DNA from: Mitsuaria sp. GD03876
Lineage (GTDB): Bacteria > Pseudomonadota > Gammaproteobacteria > Burkholderiales > Burkholderiaceae_C
NCBI RefSeq assembly: GCF_029840635.1
Contig: NZ_JAOCCU010000011.1
Coordinates: 62,001-126,000, forward strand
Direction: 5' to 3'
DNA length: 64,000 bases
Shown: piece after piece, positions 53,336 through 61,659 of the stretch
How the letters are laid out: each line of letters starts with the position of its first letter
Position numbering within the stretch: the stretch's first letter is position 1
Made by a program: the position numbers and the translations under genes
Notes under the pieces: model-generated
What the model was told of the DNA's origin: nothing
Database searches by the model: none
Seen by the model: the letters and a program-made list of their open reading frames with translations, nothing else

Positions 53336-54698
53336 CCTGACGCTGAAGGTGATGCTGGCCTACGTGGCGGGCGTGCTGCTGACCATCGCCACGCTGGCGC
53401 TGATCTTCAACGGCGTGACCACGTTGCGCGGGCCGCTGTTCTTCGACGAGGACATCACCGAGTTCGCCGAGGAGCTCGGCGAGAACCTGCACTTCGACGC
53501 CTCGGGCGCGCCGACCGGCCTGGCCGTGGACGAGCAGCGCCGCGAATGGCTCTACCGCGTGCTCAAGGACGACCTGGCCTACCGGGTGCTGGACGCATCG
53601 GGCCGCGTCGTGATCGAGCCCACGCCGGCCAACCCGATCTGGCCGGCGGCCGGCGAGGGCGCCCGCGTGCTGCGCCCGGGCAAGTTCGAGTTCACCTACG
53701 CCGGCCAGCGCATGCAGGGCGCGACCGAGGCGGTGCCGCACCAGGGCCGCACCTGGTACCTGCAGCTGGCGGGCAGCGCGCGGCTGTTCGAGCTCTTCCG
53801 CCTGGACTTCGCGCTGCCGTTCATGGGCATGGGGATGGTGCTGTTCAGCTCGGTGATGCTGCTGCTGTTCGGCGTGTGCGTGTTCGTGATGCTCAAGCGG
53901 GTGCTCAAGCCGCTGCACGACGTGTCGGCGACGGCGGCGGCGATCTCGCCGCGCTGGCTGCACGCGCGGCTGCAGGTCGACCGCGTCCCGTCGGAGATCG
54001 TGCCGCTGGTGGAGAGCTTCAACCGCGTGCTGGAGCGGCTGGAGCGCGGCTACCGCGTGCAGCAGGAGTTCCTGGCGATGGCCGCGCATGAGCTCAAGAC
54101 GCCGCTGGCGCTGATCCGCGCGCAGGTCGAGTTCATGGAGAAGGGCCAGGCCGACGACTCGCTGCTGCAGGACGTCGAGCACATGACGCGGCAGGTGCAG
54201 CAGCTGCTGTTGCTGGCCGAGGCCAGCGAGGTGCAGAACTACCAGTTCCAGCCGACCGACATGGGCGCGGCCGCGCAGGAGGCGATCGGTTACCTGCGCC
54301 GGATGGCCGACGCGCTGGGCGTGGAGGTCGAACTCCGCGTGGCCGGCGAGGGCACGACCTGGGACGCGGACCGCGGCGCGGTGTTCACGCTGCTGAAGAA
54401 CCTGCTCGAGAACGCGCTGCAGCACGCGCCGGCGGGCAGCCGGCTGAGCGTGGAGGTCGGCGAGCGGGCGCTGTCGGTGCGCGACCGCGGCCCGGGCGTG
54501 ACGCCGGAGCAGCTGTCGCGGATGTTCGGTCGCTTCTGGCGCGGCGCCCACCGGCGCGACCATGGCGCCGGGCTGGGCCTGGCGATCTGCCAGGAGATCG
54601 CGGACGCCCACGGCTGGACGCTGAGCGCGGAGCGCGAGTCGCCCGGACTGCGGATGGTGGTGGTCCGTCCCGAGGACGGCGCGCCGGCCCCGGTCTGA
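53304..54698 (+). CDS. Sensor histidine kinase
   Basis: This 464-residue inner-membrane kinase has TM1 (LKVMLAYVAGVLLTIATLALIF), a periplasmic domain of ~140 residues rich in acidic residues at its start (FFDEDITEFAEELGE), TM2 (FMGMGMVLFSSVMLLLFGVCVFVML in part), a HAMP-like linker, the H box MAAHELKTPLALI near residue 258, and the ATPase motifs NLLENALQHAP, RDRGPGV and HGAGLGLAIC. It should phosphorylate the regulator encoded just upstream. The periplasmic sensor is unclassified; a cationic or envelope signal is plausible for a mipA/lpxO-linked system but is not shown. Confidence 0.94.
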   Translation: MPFTTPTWLSSLTLKVMLAYVAGVLLTIATLALIFNGVTTLRGPLFFDEDITEFAEELGENLHFDASGAPTGLAVDEQRREWLYRVLKDDLAYRVLDASGRVVIEPTPANPIWPAAGEGARVLRPGKFEFTYAGQRMQGATEAVPHQGRTWYLQLAGSARLFELFRLDFALPFMGMGMVLFSSVMLLLFGVCVFVMLKRVLKPLHDVSATAAAISPRWLHARLQVDRVPSEIVPLVESFNRVLERLERGYRVQQEFLAMAAHELKTPLALIRAQVEFMEKGQADDSLLQDVEHMTRQVQQLLLLAEASEVQNYQFQPTDMGAAAQEAIGYLRRMADALGVEVELRVAGEGTTWDADRGAVFTLLKNLLENALQHAPAGSRLSVEVGERALSVRDRGPGVTPEQLSRMFGRFWRGAHRRDHGAGLGLAICQEIADAHGWTLSAERESPGLRMVVVRPEDGAPAPV

Positions 54699-54702
54699 GG
54701 CC

Positions 54703-55116
54703 TCAGGACGCGCGCAGCGAGGACAGCGTCATCGGCCGGCTCGACGCCAGGCGCGGCGCCTCGGCCAGCATGTTCAGGTCGGCGAGGAAGCGCTCCAGCT
54801 CGCGCCCCTTGTCGTAGAAGGCGTTGGCGCCGTTCTGCACGCACAGCGGGCCGTAGATCTCGGCCTCGCGGTTGCTCAGGACCAGGATGGTCCCGCCGAA
54901 GCCGGCCGCGCGCAGCTTGCGCAGCACCGTCAGCCCCGAGCCGGCGGCCAGCCCCAGGTCCAGCACCACCACGTGCGGGCGGGTCAGTCCGACGGTGCAC
55001 AACGCTTCCGCCTCGGTCGCGGCCAGGCCGACCACCGACAGGAACGGCTGTTCCTTCAGCGTTGCCAGCAGGTGCTTGCGAACCAGCGGGGAGTCTTCGA
55101 CGAGTACGACTTTCAT
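54703..55116 (-). CDS. Single-domain response regulator
   Basis: This 137-residue protein is a receiver domain with little else: VVLVEDSPLVRKHL at the start, phosphoacceptor in VVVLDLGLAAGSGL near residue 53, LVLSNRE and FYDKGRELE with the conserved lysine, then an Ala/Ser-rich tail. With no output domain it may act by protein contact, as CheY-like or phosphorelay proteins do. It is convergent with the histidine kinase gene (4 bp between the stops). Confidence 0.9.
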   Translation of the reverse strand: MKVVLVEDSPLVRKHLLATLKEQPFLSVVGLAATEAEALCTVGLTRPHVVVLDLGLAAGSGLTVLRKLRAAGFGGTILVLSNREAEIYGPLCVQNGANAFYDKGRELERFLADLNMLAEAPRLASSRPMTLSSLRAS

Positions 55117-55122
55117 GATTTA

Positions 55123-55146
55123 TCAATTTTGCGCTTTTCGAATTGA
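55123..55146. promoter_or_regulatory. AT-rich inverted repeat in the divergent control region
   Basis: TCAATT and AATTGA flank 12 bp in a locally AT-rich patch directly upstream of the response regulator start at 55116. The patch also contains TTGACA (55143-55148) read towards the binding-protein gene, though no matching -10 is clear. It is a candidate promoter/operator. Confidence 0.35.
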
Positions 55147-55293
55147 CAAAACCATGTGGATAACCGAACGGTTGCGCTACCACGTGACTTTTCTTGGCGT
55201 CGGTGACGGCCCGGCCCTCATTCAGGGGGCGCGCGTGCGGGGCGCGAATCCTCGCCTTGTCGCTCCGGAAAGCGGGGGGCAAACTGGTCAGAA

Positions 55294-56151
55294 ATGCCGG
55301 ACGCAACCGCTTTCAACCCTGCAGGCCAGGCCATCGGGCCGGTCGCTGGAGGTGGCCTCACGCGCCGCACGATGCTGGGGGTGTTCCTGCTGGGCACCGG
55401 AGGCGCCGTGGAGGCGGCGAGAGCGGCGAGCGGCGCCAGCCGGGCGCGGGTGATCCGCGCGCTGGTCGAGTCCTGGCCGCCTTACCTGATCCCCGGCGCC
55501 GACGGCGCGATGCGGGGCCTGGACGCGGAGCTGCTGCAGGCGATCTGCAAGCAGGCGGGCTACGAGCTCAACTGGATCCGCGGGCCGATGCAATGGCGCA
55601 AGCGGCGCTTCCGCGAGCTGCAGAACGACCAGTTCGACGTGATCTTCTCGGCCACGCCGACGCCGGCGCACGAGGCGTCCGTGATGTACACGCGGACCTA
55701 CCGCAACGAGGCCTTCATGGTCGCGGCGCCGGACCCGCGCGACCACCGGCTGGAGGGCGTGCAGGGTTTCGAGGACCTGCTGCGCCGGCGCATCCCGCTG
55801 CTGCACGTGGACGCGCTGAGCCTGGGCGCCGATTTCGAGGCCTGGCGCCAGCGCCTGGGCGACGCGGGCCTGCTGATCCCGTACCCGACGATGCGGCAGG
55901 GGGTGGAGATGCTGCGGCTCAACCGCGCGCCGCTGATCCTGGGCGACGAGCTGGACCTGCTGGCGCAGGCGCGCAGCAGCGGCGTGCGGCTGGCGCGGCA
56001 GCCCTACGGCTACAGCGTGCAGCCGGTCAGCCTGATGCTGAGCCGGCGCCGGCTGGACGAGGCCGACCTGGCCCGCATCGACCAGGCGATCCACGCGCTC
56101 GAGCAGCGCGGGTCGCTGGCCGCGATCCGCCGGCGCCACGGCGCGATCTGA
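55294..56151 (+). CDS. Periplasmic solute-binding protein, family 3
   Basis: This 285-residue protein has a twin-arginine-like leader (GGLTRRTMLGVFLLGTGGA, residues ~20-45) and the type-2 periplasmic-binding fold: IRALVESWPPYLIPG, GLDAELLQAICKQAGYELNW, DVIFSATPTPAHEASV, and YSVQPVSLMLSRRRLD. Family-3 proteins bind amino acids or related small molecules for ABC uptake or for sensing. No permease or ATPase gene is adjacent, so it may act as an orphan receptor or serve a transporter elsewhere. It is convergent with the AraC gene (1 bp between the stops). Confidence 0.88.
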   Translation: MPDATAFNPAGQAIGPVAGGGLTRRTMLGVFLLGTGGAVEAARAASGASRARVIRALVESWPPYLIPGADGAMRGLDAELLQAICKQAGYELNWIRGPMQWRKRRFRELQNDQFDVIFSATPTPAHEASVMYTRTYRNEAFMVAAPDPRDHRLEGVQGFEDLLRRRIPLLHVDALSLGADFEAWRQRLGDAGLLIPYPTMRQGVEMLRLNRAPLILGDELDLLAQARSSGVRLARQPYGYSVQPVSLMLSRRRLDEADLARIDQAIHALEQRGSLAAIRRRHGAI

Positions 56152-56152
56152 A

Positions 56153-56956
56153 TCAGCCGCGCGCGTCCGGCTCGCCGTACCTGCCCGGCGTCACGCCGAA
56201 GGTCCGCTTGAACAGCGCGATGAAGGCGCTGACGTTGTCGTAGCCCAGCTCCAGAGCGATCGCCATGACCGGCTTGCCGGCGGCCAGCAGTTCCAGCCCG
56301 CGGAGCAGCCGCACGCGCTGGCGCCATTCGGTGAAGCTGAAGCCGGTCTCCTCGACGAAGCGCCGCGTCAGCGTGCGGGGGGCGATGCCGGCCCAGTCGG
56401 CCCACTCGGCCAGGCCGCGCGCGTCGTCGGGGCGCGCCGACAGGGCCCGGGCGATCTTGAGCAGGCGCGGGTCGGCCGGCATCGGCAGGCCCAGCGCCAC
56501 CGGCGCCGACAGCGCGACCTCGTCCAGGATCACGCCCGCCAGCCGCGCCTGCGGCGGCGTCAGCGGGCCGGTGGCGTCGTCCCAGTCCACCGCGCGCGCG
56601 ACCGCCTCGCGCAGCAGGCCGGAGACGGCCAGGATGCGGGGCTCCGCCGGCAGCGCGGCGGCGGCGGATTCGTCGACGTAGACGCTCCAGCCGGCGAACG
56701 GGCCGTGCGAGCGCAGGCCATGCATGACATGCGGCGGCAACCACACCGCATGCGTCGCGGGCACGACCCAGCGGCCGTCGCGCACGTCCACGGTGATCAG
56801 GCCCTGCATCGCGCCGAGCAACTGGCCGCTGGCGTGGCGGTGCGGGCGTGTCGCGCGTTCCGCGCCCGAGCTCTGCGCGACGGCGCGGATCGTCGGCGCG
56901 TCGGGGCCGTCGGCGATGGCGACGGATTCAAAGGTCTTCGGCAGGCGCGCGGGCAT
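56153..56956 (-). CDS. AraC-family transcriptional regulator
   Basis: This 267-residue regulator has an N-terminal cupin ligand-binding half (RPHRHASGQLLGAMQGLITV, VVPATHAVWLPPHVMHG) and a C-terminal double helix-turn-helix (GLAEWADWAGIAPRTLTRRF, PVMAIALELGYDNVSAFIALFKRTFGVTPGRY in part). This layout belongs to the AraC group with RmlC-like cupins that often repress or activate divergent transporter or metabolic genes. The gene upstream on the other strand, at 57151, is a small hypothetical protein 194 bp away. Confidence 0.93.
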   Translation of the reverse strand: MPARLPKTFESVAIADGPDAPTIRAVAQSSGAERATRPHRHASGQLLGAMQGLITVDVRDGRWVVPATHAVWLPPHVMHGLRSHGPFAGWSVYVDESAAAALPAEPRILAVSGLLREAVARAVDWDDATGPLTPPQARLAGVILDEVALSAPVALGLPMPADPRLLKIARALSARPDDARGLAEWADWAGIAPRTLTRRFVEETGFSFTEWRQRVRLLRGLELLAAGKPVMAIALELGYDNVSAFIALFKRTFGVTPGRYGEPDARG

Positions 56957-57150
56957 GGTGGGTCGATGAGAAGGCCAGGAGGGCGGGGAGGGCGGCCGAA
57001 GCCGGGAGGGGCCTGGAGGGACCAGGAGGGCCTGGGGCAGGCGCTGGCGACCGATTGGCGTGATCGGACTATCGCATGTCCTCGATGCCGTACTGAAGCC
57101 AAGAGGCGTTGCCTACGATTCATTCACCCTTTCACCACCAGGAGCACCTC

Positions 57151-57402
57151 ATGAAGGCTCAAGACATGCTGCCCGATGGGCAAAACCAGATCGAACGCAA
57201 CGGCACGACGATCCGCAAGGGCACCGTCGGCGCGTTCCTCGTCAACGCGAAGGTCTGGGGCGACCCGGCCGCCGCGGCCGGCCACCGCGCTCAGGCGGAG
57301 CACGACATCGTCGAGGCGATCCCCGCGCTGCGCGAGCTCGGGCTGTTCGACGTGCTCGACCTGCGCGACGCGCGCCTGAAGGCCCTGGTCGACGCGCATT
57401 GA
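57151..57402 (+). CDS. Small hypothetical protein
   Basis: This 83-residue soluble protein starts at an ATG with AGGAG 6 nt upstream. The first 45 residues are polar with a strand pair (IRKGTVGAFLVNAKVW), the rest helical (HDIVEAIPALRELGLFDVLDL). Small proteins with this start occur in various Betaproteobacteria without known function. It lies between the AraC regulator and the broken flavoprotein gene. Confidence 0.7.
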   Translation: MKAQDMLPDGQNQIERNGTTIRKGTVGAFLVNAKVWGDPAAAAGHRAQAEHDIVEAIPALRELGLFDVLDLRDARLKALVDAH

Positions 57403-57484
57403 CGTGTCCCCTGCGCATGGCGCGCCGGCGGGCGCGTCATGCGGCGGTGGCAGACTCCGCGCTGGTCCCATGCCAGGAGCGGCC

Positions 57485-58863
57485 ATGAACGAGTCCTTCG
57501 ATGCCATCGTCATCGGCGCCGGCCAGGCCGGGCCGGCGCTCGCCGAGCGCATGTCCCAGGCCGGCTGGCGCGTCGCCGTGATCGAGCGCTCGCGCGTCGG
57601 CGGCACCTGCGTCAACACCGGCTGCATCCCGACCAAGGCGATGGTCGCCAGCGCGCATGCCGCCTGGGTCGTCCGCGAGGCCGCGCGCTGGGGCGTGCGG
57701 CCGCCCGATCGGGTCGGCGTCGACCTGGACGCGGTGATCGCGCGCAAGGACCGCATCGCCGGCCAGTCGCGCCAGAACGTCCAGAAGTGGATCGAGGGCA
57801 TGACTGGCGTCGAGCTCGTCATGGGCCATGCCCGCTTCGAGGATCCGCACACGGTCGTCGTCGACGGCCGGCGGCTGCGGGCCGACCGCTTCTTCCTCAA
57901 TGTCGGCGGACGGCCGGCGCAGCCCGGCGTCGAGGGCCTGGACACCGTGCCCTGGCTGACCAACGCGTCGATCATGCGGCTCGGCGAATTGCCCCGGCAT
58001 CTCGTCGTCGTTGGCGGCAGCTACATCGGGCTCGAGTTCGCGCAGATGTTCCGGCGCTTCGGCTCGGAGGTCACCGTCGTGCAGCGCGGGCCGCAGCTGG
58101 TGCCGCGCGAGGACACCGACGTGGCCGAGGCGCTGCGCGGGATCCTCGAGCGCGAGGGGCTGACGATCCGCACGGGCGCGGAATGCGTACGGCTCGCGCC
58201 GGCGCCCGAGGGCGTCGCGGTGCAGGTCAATTGCCGCACCGGCGAGCCCGAGGTCCGCGGCAGCCATGTGCTGATCGCCACCGGGCGGCGGCCCAACACC
58301 GACGACCTCGGCCTCGAGCGGGCCGGGGTGAAGGTCGATGAACGCGGGAATGTCGTCGTCGACGACCGGTTGCGCAGCAGCGTGCCGCACATCTGGGCGC
58401 TCGGGGACTGCAACGGCCGCGGCGCGTTCACCCATACCTCGTGGAACGACTTCGAGGCGACCGCCGCGAACCTGTTCGACGGGGCCGATCGTGGCGTCGG
58501 CGACCGTGTCGTGACCTATGCGCTGTACACCGACCCCCGCTGGCCCGCATCGGGCTGGGCGAGCGCGAGGTGCGCGCCAGCGGTCGGCCGGCGCTGATCG
58601 GCACGCGGCCGATGACGCGGGTCGGGCGCGCGATCGAGAAGGGCGAGACCGAGGGATTCATCAAGCTGCTCGTCGACGCCGGATCGAAGGCGATCGTCGG
58701 GGCGACGGTGCTCGGCGTCGACGGCGACGAGGCGGTGCAGTCGCTGCTCGACGTGATCGCGTCGAAGCGGCCGCACACCGAGGTGCTCACCGGCGGCGTG
58801 CGCATCCACCCGACGGTCAGCGAACTGCTGCCGACGGTGCTGCAGTCGCTCAAGCCGCTGTAG
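57485..58863 (+). pseudogene. FAD-dependent disulfide oxidoreductase (mercuric reductase-like), frameshifted
   Basis: The first ~350 residues are a normal class I flavoprotein disulfide reductase: FAD site IVIGAGQAGPALAERM, redox-active pair GGTCVNTGCIPTKAM near residue 39, NAD(P)H site VVVGGSYIGLEFAQMF near 175 and ATGRRPNTDDLGL with GDCNGRGAFTHTS near 305. At the five-C run 58534-58538 the frame is lost and the first frame ends at 58597. The dimerisation domain continues in another frame to 58863 (ARIGLGEREVRASGRPALIG ... HPTVSELLPTVLQSLKPL). One missing C explains everything. The gene is broken, or the assembly has a one-base error. Confidence 0.88.
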
Positions 58864-58877
58864 CGCCGGCAGCCCGC

Positions 58878-58973
58878 CCCCTCACCCTGACCCTCTCCCC
58901 CGGTGGGGGCGAGGGGACCACGCCCACTTCCTCACTCCCTCTCCCGCACTGCGGGAGAGGGTTGGGGTGAGGG
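58878..58973. repeat. Nested palindromic intergenic element
   Basis: The outer arms CCCTCACCCTGACCCTCTCCC-like (58878-58898) and its near-complement (58953-58973) enclose an inner perfect 11-bp hairpin CCCTCTCCCGC-ACT-GCGGGAGAGGG (58937-58961). Elements of this sequence type occur scattered between genes in many proteobacterial genomes. It separates the flavoprotein from the next gene and could stop transcription or stabilise mRNA. Confidence 0.85.
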
Positions 58974-59053
58974 TCGGGTGAGTGAGGGAGCGCGCGACAG
59001 GTACGGCCCTTGCCAAGCGGCTGTGCCGCATGAAGCGGTGGCGAGAAACAGAG

Positions 59054-59836
59054 ATGCATGTCGTTGAGGTGCTGGGCGCATTGCCGCCCGACGAGGATGG
59101 CGCGACGCGGCTCGTGGAGCGCCTCATCGAGCGCCTGGGCGCCGGCGGCGATTTCCGCTTCACCGTACTGTGTCCGGCCGACGGCCCGTTCACCGAACGG
59201 CTTCGCGGGCTCGGCGTCGAGACCATCGCGGTGGCGATGCCCGAGGACCCGCCCTGGCACGCGATCCAGGTGCTGGTGGGACTCGTACGCAACCGCCAGG
59301 CGGACGTGCTGCATGCGCACCTGCCCAATGCCCATCGGCTCGCGGGCCTGGCCGGCAGCATCACGCGCACGCCGGTGCTGGCCACGGTGCAAGGCTTGCA
59401 GCTGGACATGCCGGACCTCGAGGTCCATCGGCTGATCGCCAGCCAGCTCAGCGTCGTGACCGAGGCGAGCTACTTCCATGCGCTCGGACTGGGCATCGCG
59501 CCCGAGCGCATCAGCTGCGAGCCCTTCGATGCCGACGGCGACGCGTCGGCGCAGGCCGCGAGCCTCGACGCGCTCGGACAGCGGCTGCGCGCGCTGGCGC
59601 CGCCGCGTCCGCCGACGCTGCAGCCGTTGACGCCGGCCTCCGTGACGCCGGCATCGGTGCCCACGTCGGCCACGCCATCGACCACGCCAACGACGACGGC
59701 ATCGACGACGCCATCGACCTCGTCGTCGGCCACCCGATCGACGTCGGCATCGTCCACGTCGCCGCCGGTCGCGATCCGGGCGGTGCTCGACGAACTCGTG
59801 CCCTCCGTCGCGCCGTCGGCACCGCGGCGGCGTTGA
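59054..59836 (+). CDS. Glycosyltransferase-like protein, N-terminal half plus Ser/Thr/Pro-rich tail
   Basis: Residues 1-165 look like the acceptor-side half of a GT-B (family 4) glycosyltransferase: MHVVEVLGALPPDEDGATRLV, FTVLCPADGPFTERLRGLGVE, ADVLHAHLPNAHRLAGLAG and SVVTEASYFHALGLGI. The nucleotide-sugar-binding half is missing; instead a ~60-residue Thr/Ser/Pro-rich low-complexity stretch leads to a short end. In that stretch another frame has a much higher share of C/G at third positions, so a frameshift pair is possible. The ATG at 59054 is chosen; starts at 59030 or 58982 add basic residues. As written the protein would not be an active glycosyltransferase. Confidence 0.6.
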   Translation: MHVVEVLGALPPDEDGATRLVERLIERLGAGGDFRFTVLCPADGPFTERLRGLGVETIAVAMPEDPPWHAIQVLVGLVRNRQADVLHAHLPNAHRLAGLAGSITRTPVLATVQGLQLDMPDLEVHRLIASQLSVVTEASYFHALGLGIAPERISCEPFDADGDASAQAASLDALGQRLRALAPPRPPTLQPLTPASVTPASVPTSATPSTTPTTTASTTPSTSSSATRSTSASSTSPPVAIRAVLDELVPSVAPSAPRRR

Positions 59837-59951
59837 GCGCGGGCATCGGGTTTGCCCGTCATGCTTCGCAGGGCGGCGCGGATCGCGATGCGACGCGATC
59901 CGGAGCGCCGCTCCCGGCAAGACCTCAATCCACAGCTTCCAGGAGATCCAC

Positions 59952-60401
59952 ATGAACCCCCGTTCCAAGATCACCACCGTGGCGATGGCGATTGCGCTGG
60001 CTTCCGGTGTCGGCTTCCTCCATGCCCAGAGCGGCGGCCAGGGCGGCAGCTCCGGCACGGTCGGCGCGCGTGACCGCACCAACGACCCGCTGTCCAACAA
60101 CAACGGCCAGAACGACGCGACGCGCACCCAGTCCAACGCGCCGGCCGCCACACCCGCGGCCGACCCGATGACCGGCCAGCCCGCCAGCGCGCCTGACATG
60201 CGCAACAGCCAGCCCGCCACCGGCAGCGACTACAACGGCAACAACACGACGACCGACCAGCGCCAGGACCCGAGCGTGCGCACGCCGACGCAGCCGATGC
60301 CGCAGGACAACTCGTCCTCGATGAACAACGGCACGACGTCGAGCGATTCGTCGATGAACAACAGCGACAGCACGCTGCCGGCGCGCGCCGACCGCAACTG
60401 A
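59952..60401 (+). CDS. Exported, disordered Asn/Ser/Thr-rich protein
   Basis: This 149-residue protein has a signal peptide (KITTVAMAIALASGVGFLHA, cleavage near residue 25) and a mature part almost wholly of Asn, Ser, Thr, Asp, Gln, Pro and Gly with no hydrophobic core, so it is probably disordered in the periplasm or outside. AGGAG stands 7 nt before the ATG. An intrinsic terminator follows 22 bp after the stop, which marks a single-gene unit. Function unknown; such proteins can be surface or stress-related. Confidence 0.72.
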   Translation: MNPRSKITTVAMAIALASGVGFLHAQSGGQGGSSGTVGARDRTNDPLSNNNGQNDATRTQSNAPAATPAADPMTGQPASAPDMRNSQPATGSDYNGNNTTTDQRQDPSVRTPTQPMPQDNSSSMNNGTTSSDSSMNNSDSTLPARADRN

Positions 60402-60422
60402 TCGGACAGTCCTCATCGCGCG

Positions 60423-60464
60423 GGACGGCCGGCCTTCGACCCTCGAGGGCGGCCGTCCTTTTTT
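60423..60464 (+). terminator. Rho-independent terminator
   Basis: GGACGGCC and GGCCGTCC pair around a 20-nt loop that itself contains a small CCTCGAGG stem, followed by six T residues. It closes the disordered-protein gene and faces the end of the convergent transporter gene. Confidence 0.9.
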
Positions 60465-60513
60465 CGTGTCCGGAGGGCGCCTTGGGGCGCGGCCGGGGCG
60501 ACCGGGCCGGCGC

Positions 60514-61473
60514 TCAGCGCGCGCGGCGCGCGAGCCAGACGCCGACGGCCACCAGCGCCATGCCGGCCATGGCCAGTCCGGTGAGGGTCTCGCCGAACAG
60601 CGCCCACGCGATCAGCGCGGTGGTGGGCGGCGTCAGGTAGAAGAGGCTGGCGACGTTGACCGCGCTACCGCGCCGGATCAGCAGGTTCAGCAGGCTGACC
60701 GCGCCCAGCGACAGCACCAGCACCAGCCAGGCCAGCGCGAAGGCGAATTGGCCGCTCCAGTGCACCTGCATCGTCTCGGTCGCCATCGCGAGCGCGCCGG
60801 TGGCCAGCAGGCTGGGCACGAACTGGATGATCGAACCGGTGCGCAAGTCGAAGGACGGGCAGAACTTCTTCTGGTAGAGCGTGCCGGCGGTGATGCCGAT
60901 CAGCGCGATCACGGCGGGCAGCAGCATCGTCAGCAGCGCGTGGCCGGGGACGGCGGCGATCTTCTGCGCGACGACCAGGCCGACGCCGAGGAACCCGAGC
61001 GCCAGGCCGAGCCATTGGATGCGATCGATGCGCTCGCCGAGGAAGGCGCGCGCGCCCAGCGCGGTCACCAGCGGCTGCAGGCCGACGACCAGCGCGGTGA
61101 TGCCGGCCGGCAGCCCGTGGCCGATGGCGGTGAACACGCCGCCGAGGTAGACGCCGTGGACCAGCAGGCCGGTCACCGCGATGTGGCCGCAGGCGGCCCA
61201 GGAGCGCGGCCAGGGCGCGCGCAGAAGCAGGACCACCGGCAGCATCAGCACGATCACCGCGGCATAACGCCAGGACAGGAAGGTCAGCGGCTCCGCGTCG
61301 GGCAGCCCGAACTTCGCGCCGATGAAGCCGGTGCTCCAGACGGCGACGAACAGCAGCGGGAGCAGGTCGCCCGCGGCGTGAGCGGGGGAGGGAAGGTCGT
61401 TCCCGGGGACGATCCCGGACGAGTTCTCGTGCGTGTTCTCGTGGGCGTTCTCGGAGGAGGGCGTGCGCGGCAT
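60514..61473 (-). CDS. DMT-family (EamA) transporter
   Basis: This ~319-residue inner-membrane protein has a polar ~30-residue start and ten predicted transmembrane helices in two EamA repeats. Typical motifs include LLFVAVWSTGFIGAKFG at TM1, LSWRYAAVIVLML, GLQPLVTALGARAFLGERI in repeat one, and YLTPPTTALIAWALFGETLTGL in repeat two. The family exports or imports amino acids, nucleosides and other metabolites; the substrate is open. The ATG at 61473 is used. It is divergent from the nuclease-NTPase gene, with 186 bp between the starts. Confidence 0.9.
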   Translation of the reverse strand: MPRTPSSENAHENTHENSSGIVPGNDLPSPAHAAGDLLPLLFVAVWSTGFIGAKFGLPDAEPLTFLSWRYAAVIVLMLPVVLLLRAPWPRSWAACGHIAVTGLLVHGVYLGGVFTAIGHGLPAGITALVVGLQPLVTALGARAFLGERIDRIQWLGLALGFLGVGLVVAQKIAAVPGHALLTMLLPAVIALIGITAGTLYQKKFCPSFDLRTGSIIQFVPSLLATGALAMATETMQVHWSGQFAFALAWLVLVLSLGAVSLLNLLIRRGSAVNVASLFYLTPPTTALIAWALFGETLTGLAMAGMALVAVGVWLARRAR

Positions 61474-61659
61474 GCGGGCGATGCTAGCGGGAAGGTCGCC
61501 GGACCCGGGGCCGGCGTGCCGCGCCGGCAACGGCGACGACGCAGACGCGCGCGATCAGCGCACGCGATGTCCCGCCGGCCGTGAACCAGTGCCGCATCAC
61601 CGGCTTGCCTCGGGAAAGACGGGTCAGGGAGACCGTGCCGTGGTCCGTACGATGGGGCG

